A stretch of 39,568 nucleotides of DNA from a virus. The translations under genes were made by a program, and so were the position numbers. Each line of letters starts with the position of its first letter. Position 1 is the first letter of the stretch. Where the stretch lies: IMG/VR virus record IMGVR_UViG_3300021495_000037, positions 1-39,568 of that record, one strand, 5' to 3'. The notes under the pieces were generated by a model that was given only the letters and a program-made list of their open reading frames with translations, was not told where the DNA came from and did not search any database. Shown here piece by piece: positions 21,553 through 27,801 of this stretch.

Positions 21553-23520
21553 ATGAAATCCACAATAAAATTATTTAAAGCACTTCCAATTAAAATAAAA
21601 AGAAGAAAGAAAGCAAGTGAAAACTTGTTAAAAGAGACAATAAAAAGAGGATTTATTTTTGCTCCAGAGGTTGTTTATAATTATTCAGAATCAGAACTTC
21701 TGAAGTTAATTGATTCTGTTGGTATTACAGCAGAGCAGATTAACAACTCTTTTCACAAGTCTTGGCAGAAAATAAAAGAGGCTGATTTAGAGCAATTGGT
21801 AGTGGAACAGTTGGCTCATTATCTTACAACTTATGGAAAAGAGCAGCCCAAAGAGTATTTGATAGAGAAAAAGGAACAATGGGGAGTGGATAATTTAGCT
21901 GAAAAAATTATTACTCTTGGTGATTTTGAGTCAGATAGAATACAAGATGCTGATTATGTTTATATTCCAAAAGAGATACTAGAGATCCCAGAATTTGAAG
22001 GAATAAATTTAATGATTATTAAGGGATATACCAAAAAAGAATTAAAAACGAAATTATTAAATTTACTTCAATTGGGGATTGCTTTAAGTGAAGATACAAT
22101 AAATGATGTGGTGGATACTGCGACATTTGTTGAGTTAAACGAACAGGAAGTAGATAACGTTAAGAATAAAGAAGTTCGAGTAGCTCTTTGCGATTACCTA
22201 AATCTGTTTCCAGAAAACCCTGTGGAGTTTTTGAGATATGTTGTTTATAAGGCAACGAATAAAACTTTACTAATTAAGGATTCGGCTACCATAGAAGAGA
22301 TTAATTCTAAAAAGAATTTAGATATTCTGAATTTATTTATTAAATATAAAGATAAATACGGCTTAAAAAGATTAGCCGAAATATTTTATCGGTTTAAGCC
22401 ACTCTTCTTGGCGTTTAAAACAAATAAGAAATTAAGCTCTTACATCAATAAAATTAGAAAATTAGCGATTAAATATCATAAGCCGTTGCCTGAAGATTAT
22501 CTTAATGAGATTACGGCGAAAATTAAGAAAGGTGAAAAGATAGATGTAAAGAGATTAAAAGATGAATTAAATAAAGTTAATGTTTTTAGAAAGATAAGAT
22601 TGGCTTACGCTCTACAGTTTAGAATTAAAGATGTTGATTCTATCTTATACAGAATAAGAAATGGAAAAGGATATGCTACGGAGTTCAGCTTTAACAAGAA
22701 AAACCAAGCAAGGAGAATTCTGAATATTGTTTTAGGTTCAATAGCAAAAAGTATAAATGTAAAAGGGAAAAAGATTTATATCCCAAAACATATTAACTAC
22801 GCTTTACCAGCAACAGAAAAACAATTCACTGGTTATTTTTCTTCTGGAACTTATGTTTCAATCCCTAAAGATATGATTATTGGAATTTACTGGGAAAACA
22901 CTAATGGTCATAGAGTTGATTTAGATTTGTCTTTACTTTCACCAGATACAGGAAAGATTGGTTGGGACGCTGATTATCGAACAGAAGACAGAGGTATATT
23001 GTTTTCAGGCGATGTAACAGATGCTCCTAAACCTAATGGCGCTACCGAGTTGTTCTATATTAAAAGACAGACCAAGAATGCTCTAATACTTTTTGTTAAT
23101 TACTATAACTTTAATAGCGAGGTAGAAGTCCCGTTTAAGATAATAGTGGCGAAAGAGCAAATGAGTAATTTTAGAAAAAATTATATGGTTAATCCTAATA
23201 ATGTTGTTGCTATTGCTGAGTCTAAAATCAACCAAAAACAGAAGATATTGGGATTGTTAATTACTACAACTAATGAAAGTAGATTTTATTTTGCTGAAAC
23301 ATATCTTGGAGGGTCAATAACATCTACAGATTCAGATTTTGCTGAAAATAGCAGGAAGTATCTCTTTAATTTTTATGAGAATACAATAGGACTTAATAAT
23401 ATTTTACAGAAAGCAGGAGCTAAGATAGTTAATGATAAGGAGGAATGCGATATTGATTTGTCCCCAGAACGATTGGAAAAAGATAGTATATTGAATTTAT
23501 TACAATCAAAACCTAATTAA
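21553..23520 (+). CDS. Large protein with C-terminal TerD-like domain, 655 aa
   Basis: Residues about 440-600 carry a TerD-like stress domain: HRVDLDLSLLSPDTG at about 454, SGDVTDAPKPNGATE at about 485, then NALILFVNYYNFNSEVEVPF. The pair 'DLDLS ... SGDxxxAPxPxGATE' is the signature I know from TerD relatives and the MXAN_6230/SCO0854-type proteins. The N-terminal 400 residues are helical and Lys/Glu-rich (YNYSESELLKLIDSVGITAE, VVEQLAHYLTTYGKEQ), also like those proteins. No signal or membrane segment was seen. The gene follows the structured RNA region and has no Shine-Dalgarno. TerD proteins are linked to stress and phage resistance, so a counter-defence or exclusion role is possible but unproven. 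Confidence 0.72.
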   Translation: MKSTIKLFKALPIKIKRRKKASENLLKETIKRGFIFAPEVVYNYSESELLKLIDSVGITAEQINNSFHKSWQKIKEADLEQLVVEQLAHYLTTYGKEQPKEYLIEKKEQWGVDNLAEKIITLGDFESDRIQDADYVYIPKEILEIPEFEGINLMIIKGYTKKELKTKLLNLLQLGIALSEDTINDVVDTATFVELNEQEVDNVKNKEVRVALCDYLNLFPENPVEFLRYVVYKATNKTLLIKDSATIEEINSKKNLDILNLFIKYKDKYGLKRLAEIFYRFKPLFLAFKTNKKLSSYINKIRKLAIKYHKPLPEDYLNEITAKIKKGEKIDVKRLKDELNKVNVFRKIRLAYALQFRIKDVDSILYRIRNGKGYATEFSFNKKNQARRILNIVLGSIAKSINVKGKKIYIPKHINYALPATEKQFTGYFSSGTYVSIPKDMIIGIYWENTNGHRVDLDLSLLSPDTGKIGWDADYRTEDRGILFSGDVTDAPKPNGATELFYIKRQTKNALILFVNYYNFNSEVEVPFKIIVAKEQMSNFRKNYMVNPNNVVAIAESKINQKQKILGLLITTTNESRFYFAETYLGGSITSTDSDFAENSRKYLFNFYENTIGLNNILQKAGAKIVNDKEECDIDLSPERLEKDSILNLLQSKPN

Positions 23521-23546
23521 AAATAACCAAGTAAAAAATAGATATT

Positions 23547-23819
23547 ATGGAAAAAGAGAAGAAAATTAAAAAGTGTAAGTATTGTGGAAAAGAATTAGAA
23601 CCCCTCAATCCACCAGTAGAAGATTATTTAGACTGCAAGTTTTGTATTAAATTATTTGGTGATTGGAAGTTAATATTACTTAAAGACCATATAGAGATGG
23701 CTTGTCCAGATTGTTTAATAAATGAACAACGAAACAGAGAACGAGATAATTTTGAGGATGCTGTTAATGAAGCAATTATACAAGAAATAGAAAAAGGCAA
23801 TTTAATTCCAAAAACCTAA
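23547..23819 (+). CDS. Zinc-binding protein, 90 aa
   Basis: Three CxxC pairs (Cys10/13 CKYCGK, Cys30/33 CKFC, Cys53/56 CPDC) indicate one or two zinc sites in a small treble-clef-like fold. The rest is acidic helix (NFEDAVNEAIIQEIEKGNLI). It lies in the accessory run after the TerD-like gene and has an A/T-rich leader without Shine-Dalgarno. Such ribbons usually contact nucleic acid or protein; no specific function is visible. Confidence 0.7.
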   Translation: MEKEKKIKKCKYCGKELEPLNPPVEDYLDCKFCIKLFGDWKLILLKDHIEMACPDCLINEQRNRERDNFEDAVNEAIIQEIEKGNLIPKT

Positions 23820-23822
23820 TTT

Positions 23823-24089
23823 ATGAAAAACTGGCAAAAAACCTACACAGTATTTAATAGTTTTACAGGAGAAGATAAATTTTGGATGACTATCAAAGAG
23901 GCAGACTTTATCTTAAATGAGAAAAGCCGTATGTTTGGACTTTCAAAAGAGTGGGAAATTGAAAAATTGATTAAAAATTTTATTGAACAGCAAAGACAAG
24001 AAATAAAAGAAAAGATTGCCAAACGGTGGAAGTATGTTTACGGAAATTCAAGAGATTATGAGCTTCAGGATATTCTAAAAATAATTTAA
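23823..24089 (+). CDS. Hypothetical protein, 88 aa
   Basis: ATG 23823 starts three bases after the preceding stop. The product (MKNWQKTYTVFNSFTGEDKF, then IKNFIEQQRQEIKEKIAKRW) has a short beta start and a long basic helix. No motif recognised. It is part of the Shine-Dalgarno-poor accessory run. Confidence 0.6.
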   Translation: MKNWQKTYTVFNSFTGEDKFWMTIKEADFILNEKSRMFGLSKEWEIEKLIKNFIEQQRQEIKEKIAKRWKYVYGNSRDYELQDILKII

Positions 24090-24159
24090 GAAACCTGAAT
24101 AAAATTATGAAGAAGAAATAATAAAAGAATTATTATCATTATTACTATTATAAAAATTT

Positions 24160-24390
24160 ATGAAGGAGAAAAAAAGAATTAAATTTAACAAGGATGAGTA
24201 TTGTAATTGTATAAATCCTATTTTTGAGCATCAGTGGACACAATTTGAGTATCTTGGTTTTAGGTGTATTTATTGTGGTAAAAAATACTATCCTAAACCT
24301 CTTACTTTTTGGGAAAAAATATTTCTGTTTTTATTATTTGTAACACCTTTTTTACTCTTACTACTGATTTTATTTTATTTCAATAGTTAA
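24160..24390 (+). CDS. Membrane protein with N-terminal zinc knuckle, 76 aa
   Basis: Cys15/Cys17 (CNC) and Cys36/Cys39 (CIYCGK) form a small zinc-ribbon-like head. A strongly hydrophobic segment at residues 54-74 (IFLFLLFVTPFLLLLLILFY) anchors the protein. The head would face the cytoplasm given the Lys-rich N-terminus. A 70-nt A/T-rich gap precedes it, with no Shine-Dalgarno. Role unknown; membrane-located exclusion or signalling is possible. Confidence 0.65.
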   Translation: MKEKKRIKFNKDEYCNCINPIFEHQWTQFEYLGFRCIYCGKKYYPKPLTFWEKIFLFLLFVTPFLLLLLILFYFNS

Positions 24391-24400
24391 AAAACAACCT

Positions 24401-24664
24401 ATGAAAAAAAAAGAAAAGAAAATTAAGGAGCCGAGACAAGAAATAATAGATAAGGTTGTTGAGATGTTAAATAAAGTAAAATTAGAGAAAGTTAATGAAA
24501 TGAAAATTGTAAAAGAAGCAGAAAAAGAAAGAATACCAAAAGAAAAAATATTAGAAATTTTCTGTTATTGGCAAGGATATAATCGTGTTATTAAAAATAT
24601 AGAAGTTAAAATTAGAATTATTAAAAAAGAATTGAAAAAACTATCAGATAGAATAAATTTATGA
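24401..24664 (+). CDS. Highly charged helical protein, 87 aa
   Basis: The product is Lys/Glu-rich and helical (EIIDKVVEMLNKVKLEKVNE, IEVKIRIIKKELKKLSDRIN), likely a coiled coil. Its stop overlaps the next start (TTTATGA), suggesting coupling. No family recognised. Confidence 0.6.
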   Translation: MKKKEKKIKEPRQEIIDKVVEMLNKVKLEKVNEMKIVKEAEKERIPKEKILEIFCYWQGYNRVIKNIEVKIRIIKKELKKLSDRINL

Positions 24665-24888
24665 GAAAAGAAAATAAAATTAAATATCAAGTAATGATTA
24701 AAAATTTTATTACCAAAAAATGGGATATTATGAAGTTAGCGTATGACCCAAGAACTGGTAAAAAAGGGTTAGCTATTTATAACAATGAGAGAGAGGCAGA
24801 ACTTTGTAAGGATATAGCAAATTCTATAGCAGGCGGAACAATTCAAACAAAGATACAAAAGATAATCTACTCAATTAAAAATAACTAA
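24661..24888 (+). CDS. Basic hypothetical protein, 75 aa
   Basis: The product MRKENKIKYQVMIKNFITKK (then WDIMKLAYDPRTGKKGLAIY) is basic with a predicted beta hairpin and a C-terminal helix. It overlaps the preceding gene by four bases. It could bind nucleic acid from its charge. No family recognised. Confidence 0.6.
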   Translation: MRKENKIKYQVMIKNFITKKWDIMKLAYDPRTGKKGLAIYNNEREAELCKDIANSIAGGTIQTKIQKIIYSIKNN

Positions 24889-24897
24889 ATAAAATTT

Positions 24898-25227
24898 ATG
24901 GCAAAAGAAAATAAAACAATTGAGAAGGAGATAGAAGAAAAAATAGAAGAGAAGTTTGGGTGGTTGTTTGATAATCCTATATGGTTTGGTAATTCTTTAG
25001 GAGAAATCAATAGGCTTAATATTATAATGGTAAAAAATGATTTTAAGTTATTTATTTCTCGGATTATCAAGCAAATTCTCCAACGCTTTGTAGAGGAGAC
25101 AAAACCTTATAGAGCAGGTGAAGTTGTTCGTGTAGATGATGTAAGAGAAGGAGATGGTGTTAAGAAATGTCTTGAGAAACTTGACCAAAAACAAGCAAAA
25201 TGGCTAAAGGAGAAACTATCACAATAG
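24898..25227 (+). CDS. Hypothetical protein, 109 aa
   Basis: An acidic N-terminal helix (NKTIEKEIEEKIEEKFGWLF) leads into a basic helical region (NDFKLFISRIIKQILQRFVE) and a mixed tail. Its TAG stop lies in the left arm of the hairpin at 25221-25256. No Shine-Dalgarno, no family recognised. Confidence 0.6.
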   Translation: MAKENKTIEKEIEEKIEEKFGWLFDNPIWFGNSLGEINRLNIIMVKNDFKLFISRIIKQILQRFVEETKPYRAGEVVRVDDVREGDGVKKCLEKLDQKQAKWLKEKLSQ

Positions 25228-25266
25228 GAACTGAACTACCATTGAGACCCTATTGTAATAGGAATT
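25221..25266 (+). promoter_or_regulatory. Hairpin with sequence complementary to the 21.4-21.5 kb hairpins
   Basis: ACAATAGG (25221-25228) pairs with CCTATTGT (25249-25256). AATAGGAACT (25223-25232) is the exact reverse complement of AGTTCCTATT in both hairpins at 21424 and 21483, and ACTACC a few bases on also complements copy 1. AATAGGAATT (25257-25266), next to the 25273 start, can pair with the same sequence with one G-U. Long-range or trans RNA pairing is possible. Confidence 0.55.
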
Positions 25267-25272
25267 AAAATT

Positions 25273-25572
25273 ATGGAAAAAACTATAAAACAATTTAAAC
25301 TAACCCCAGAACAGAGAAAACATCTCAATAGCATTGAATGGCTGTTTAACGAGGATAATCGGCAGAAGGGCAGAAGTTTTCTGCTTGCTTATATTTATAT
25401 TACTAAAGCTTTAAAAGGAAAAACTATTAAAATCATAGACCACGCATATATTACACACGGCGGCAAATTTATAATGAATAAGCATTTAGCGGATAGAATT
25501 GATGAAATAATTAAAAATAATCATCTGCCGCTAAAAATAGATTGGTCAACTTTGGAATTGAAATTATGCTAA
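25273..25572 (+). CDS. Hypothetical protein, 99 aa
   Basis: The product (MEKTIKQFKLTPEQRKHLNS, FLLAYIYITKALKGKTIKII, GKFIMNKHLADRIDEIIKNN) is an alpha/beta protein with a hydrophobic central helix that is too short and polar-flanked for a clear membrane anchor. It overlaps the YopX gene by seven bases. Its translation start lies beside a sequence that can pair with the 21.5-kb hairpins. Confidence 0.6.
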   Translation: MEKTIKQFKLTPEQRKHLNSIEWLFNEDNRQKGRSFLLAYIYITKALKGKTIKIIDHAYITHGGKFIMNKHLADRIDEIIKNNHLPLKIDWSTLELKLC

Positions 25573-26024
25573 CCGAAAAACAAAGAGAAATAAAATTTAG
25601 AATTTGGGATAAATTATTGGGTAGAATGGAGAAAGTTCAACAACTTATTTTTGGGATAAATTATGATTATGGAAGAATTATAGCGGTGATAGAGTGTGTA
25701 GATAAGGATAATAATCAAGAAACTATTTATAAGACATATCAAAGAGTAATATATACGGATGATGGAGAAAAGAGCGAAGGAATTTTAATGCAATATACTG
25801 GACTAAAAGACAAGAATGGAAAAGAAATTTATGAAGGAGATATAGTTAAAAATAAATTGGGATTGTTTGTAGTAATAGAAGATGGATGTGCAATGTTTGA
25901 GGTAAGGGATGAGCAACGTATTACTTTTAAACAACTACCATTGATAGAATTTTTTGCTGAAGATGAAAATGTGGAAGTTATCGGCAATATTTTTGAAAAT
26001 CAAGATTTATTAAAAAAATGCTAA
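25566..26024 (+). CDS. yopX: YopX-family protein
   Basis: ATG 25566 (MLTEKQREIKFRIWDKLLGR) is chosen because REIKFRIWD is the standard YopX N-terminus; an upstream start would add eight unrelated residues. The core has LMQYTGLKDKNGKEIYEGDI, then a beta-rich tail ending EVIGNIFEN, the complete YopX signature at the usual length (152 aa). YopX proteins are common in phages and prophages, form beta-barrel oligomers and have no agreed function. The first 16 bases of the gene recur at 26018 and 26334. Confidence 0.88.
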   Translation: MLTEKQREIKFRIWDKLLGRMEKVQQLIFGINYDYGRIIAVIECVDKDNNQETIYKTYQRVIYTDDGEKSEGILMQYTGLKDKNGKEIYEGDIVKNKLGLFVVIEDGCAMFEVRDEQRITFKQLPLIEFFAEDENVEVIGNIFENQDLLKKC

Positions 26025-26034
26025 CCGAAAAATA
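26018..26034 (+). repeat. Duplicated gene-start sequence (MLTEK), truncated copy
   Basis: ATGCTAACCGAAAAA occurs at 25566, 26018 and 26334. At 25566 and 26334 it begins real genes (YopX and VRR-NUC). Here it overlaps the YopX stop and gives only MLTEK before a stop codon. Confidence 0.7.
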
Positions 26035-26052
26035 AACTGAAAGGAAAAATTT

Positions 26053-26319
26053 ATGAAGAAAACAATGAAAAAGACAAACAAAATAAGAATTAGCAGTGCG
26101 GCCAGCATAGCTGTGGATGTATATGAATTTAAATGTTCTCGATGTGGAAAATGGGTAAATTCTTCTCATCAGGAAAAAGGCTCGGAATTATCTCCTCTTG
26201 TATGTCCAGGATGTGGAAAAGAGTATGAAACTTTATGGTCTCTTGATGGGTCTATTTGGATGTATAATCCTAAACATCAGAAACTTAAAGTAAGAAAGAG
26301 AATATTTAGAATTAAATAA
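26053..26319 (+). CDS. Zinc-ribbon protein, 88 aa
   Basis: AAAGGA precedes the ATG. Cys28/Cys31 (CSRCGK) and Cys51/Cys54 (CPGCGK) form a classic zinc ribbon. A Lys/Arg-rich N-terminus and a basic C-terminal tail (LKVRKRIFRIK) flank it. It may bind nucleic acid. It sits between YopX and the VRR-NUC gene in the accessory run. Confidence 0.7.
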   Translation: MKKTMKKTNKIRISSAASIAVDVYEFKCSRCGKWVNSSHQEKGSELSPLVCPGCGKEYETLWSLDGSIWMYNPKHQKLKVRKRIFRIK

Positions 26320-26333
26320 ATTAAATAGTTGAA

Positions 26334-26648
26334 ATGCTAACCGAAAAACAAATAGAAAACCAAATACTTGACTGGTTTAAATGGCACAATGTTTTAGCTT
26401 GGAAAAATAATTCTGGGGACATTTACGCTTACGGGCGGAAAATAAAGCTTGCTCCAGCTGGAATGCCCGACATATCCTTCATCCTCAAGGGCGGGATAGC
26501 AGGATATGTGGAAGTCAAGAAAAAAGGCGGAAGATTGTCAGAAAGCCAGAAGAATTTTATTAACCGCTTGAGAGAATTAGGTTGCATAGTATTTGTGGTT
26601 TATTCGCTGGAAGAGCTTGAAGAAAAGCTGAAGCCATATATTTTATGA
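26334..26648 (+). CDS. VRR-NUC domain nuclease, 104 aa
   Basis: The single-domain protein has the PD-(D/E)xK core of the VRR-NUC family: Glu8 in the first helix, GMPDI with Asp46, then GYVEVKKKGG with Glu60 and Lys62, and SESQKNF with Gln72. Length matches stand-alone phage VRR-NUC proteins (about 90-110 residues). These cut branched or structured DNA, probably resolving replication or packaging intermediates. The start shares a 16-bp duplicated sequence with the YopX gene. Codons here are more G/C-rich than in its neighbours. Confidence 0.9.
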   Translation: MLTEKQIENQILDWFKWHNVLAWKNNSGDIYAYGRKIKLAPAGMPDISFILKGGIAGYVEVKKKGGRLSESQKNFINRLRELGCIVFVVYSLEELEEKLKPYIL

Positions 26649-26896
26649 AAAAAACAAAAGAAAAACAAAAAATAAGATTAAGTATTAGTGATTGCGAACG
26701 AGATTTTATTCAATTTATGTTCTGTGAAAATAGGGTTTTGCTTGGTTATAAGTATAAAGAATTGTATAAAGCGATGTTTAAAATCTATAAAGATATTTGG
26801 AAAATAGGAAAAGATAATAGGCTTGATTTAGGAATGGTGAATGAAATTTTTAAGGGTAAATTATGGAAAAACAAAAGAAAACAATTAAAGAAATAG
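26645..26896 (+). CDS. Basic hypothetical protein, 83 aa
   Basis: The start overlaps the VRR-NUC stop (TTTTATGA). The product (KQKIRLSISDCERDFIQFMF, YKYKELYKAMFKIYKDIWKI) is helical and Lys-rich. It overlaps the next gene by 34 nt in another frame. No motif recognised. Confidence 0.55.
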   Translation: MKKTKEKQKIRLSISDCERDFIQFMFCENRVLLGYKYKELYKAMFKIYKDIWKIGKDNRLDLGMVNEIFKGKLWKNKRKQLKK

Positions 26897-27174
26897 TAAA
26901 AGAAAAAGGGAAGTTAGGAAAAGATATACAGGAATGGGAAAAAATAGAAGCAAAAGAAAGAGTAAAGTTTTTTAAGAAAAAAAGTAAACAAGCAGTGAGG
27001 ATGGTTTCTTTCTGGTTAATAGATGGTAAGGTATTACCAACTGTAATAGGGAAATTATATTATAATGAGCAAGATTTTTTAGAATTGATGAAGATTATTA
27101 GAGACTGGGCTAATTTTCAAATTGCTCATCAGAAAGAAACTTTTGAGTTTATAGAAAATTGGGGGCAGAAATGA
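26863..27174 (+). CDS. Hypothetical protein, 103 aa
   Basis: A Lys-rich N-terminal helix (KKTIKEIVKEKGKLGKDIQE) is followed by a mixed domain (VRMVSFWLIDGKVLPTVIGK, FLELMKIIRDWANFQIAHQK). It is the last gene before the late promoter. A weak GGGT precedes its start. Unknown function. Confidence 0.6.
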   Translation: MEKQKKTIKEIVKEKGKLGKDIQEWEKIEAKERVKFFKKKSKQAVRMVSFWLIDGKVLPTVIGKLYYNEQDFLELMKIIRDWANFQIAHQKETFEFIENWGQK

Positions 27175-27191
27175 ATGGTTTAAAACTTGAT
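27172..27191 (+). repeat. Possible degenerate copy of the 21-nt repeat
   Basis: TGAATGGTTTAAAACTTGAT shares TGA at its start and AAACTTG near its end with the TGACGAAGTTCAAACTTG family. It lies upstream of the late promoter, where the family sits at two other promoters. Similarity is partial. Confidence 0.35.
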
Positions 27192-27208
27192 ATTTTATGA
27201 GGGGGGTC

Positions 27209-27266
27209 TTGACAAGGTTTTAGGAATAGTTTAAAATGAAGGTGGTGTGGATAACCTGTGGATAAC
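27209..27266 (+). promoter_or_regulatory. Late promoter with two DnaA-box-like motifs
   Basis: TTGACA (27209-27214) and TAAAAT (27232-27237) are 17 bp apart. TGTGGATAAC occurs twice in tandem just downstream (27246-27255 and 27257-27266), at the expected start site. It drives the terminase/structural operon through a leader of about 135 nt. Confidence 0.85.
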
Positions 27267-27287
27267 TTATGGTTTATAAACTATTCC
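27223..27287 (+). promoter_or_regulatory. 11-bp inverted repeat around the late start site
   Basis: GGAATAGTTTA (27223-27233) overlaps the -10 element and is the perfect inverted copy of TAAACTATTCC (27277-27287). The left arm is upstream of the start site and so is not transcribed. This points to a DNA-level operator or looping pair rather than an RNA hairpin. Confidence 0.6.
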
Positions 27288-27310
27288 AGAATATAAATAA
27301 TAAAGTTTTA

Positions 27311-27353
27311 TTTTATTGAAAGGTAATTTTATAATTGCCTTTTTTTAATAAAA
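27311..27353 (+). terminator. Leader terminator/attenuator of the late operon
   Basis: AAAGGTAATT (27319-27328) pairs with AATTGCCTTT (27333-27342, one G-U) around a TTAT loop, followed by a run of seven T. TTTTATT (27311-27317) and AATAAAA (27347-27353) can extend the stem. It lies 26 nt before the first late gene, so full late expression probably requires read-through. Confidence 0.8.
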
Positions 27354-27378
27354 GCAATCTGTTATTTTTCTGTTATAT

Positions 27379-27801
27379 ATGGCAAATAAACCCGAAAACT
27401 TGAAACCATTTAAAGAAGGAGAAGACAGTCGCAGACATAAGAAGCAGAAAGGCGAAATTAGCGCGAAGACAAAAGCCTATAATTTTTTACAAGACTATTT
27501 CAGATATAAGCAAAAGAAAGGAATTTCCGAAGAAGAGGCAATAAATGAAATAATGGAGAAGTTTGACAAACTTTCCAGCAGAAACCCTAAAATTTTGCTT
27601 GAAATAGCAAATCGGGTTTACGGAAAGGTGGCGGAAAATCTGAATTTAGAGGGAGATATTAAAGTGGAATTAGTAAAATATGTTGAAGATACAAGTTCCT
27701 TACAAATACCAGCCGAGGGATTATCAGTTGAACCTTCTGAAAGCAATGGAGAAAGTAAAACGGGCGGTAGTAGTGTGGCACAGGAGAAGTGGCAAGGATA
27801 A
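27379..27801 (+). CDS. terS: Terminase small subunit-like protein
   Basis: The 140-residue basic protein (MANKPENLKPFKEGEDSRRH) has a helical core with NPKILLEIANRVYGKVAENL, followed by IKVELVKYVEDT. This arrangement is common in small terminases encoded before the large subunit. The last 40 residues are Ser/Glu-rich. It is first in the late operon and overlaps the terL start by 122 nt in a different frame, an unusually long overlap. It would recognise the packaging start site. Assignment rests on position and general pattern. Confidence 0.7.
   Translation: MANKPENLKPFKEGEDSRRHKKQKGEISAKTKAYNFLQDYFRYKQKKGISEEEAINEIMEKFDKLSSRNPKILLEIANRVYGKVAENLNLEGDIKVELVKYVEDTSSLQIPAEGLSVEPSESNGESKTGGSSVAQEKWQG

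Noticed and set aside
27680-27801. Programmed frameshift joining terS and terL
   Set aside because: Both frames give complete proteins with their own start and stop, so overlap explains the layout without frameshifting.
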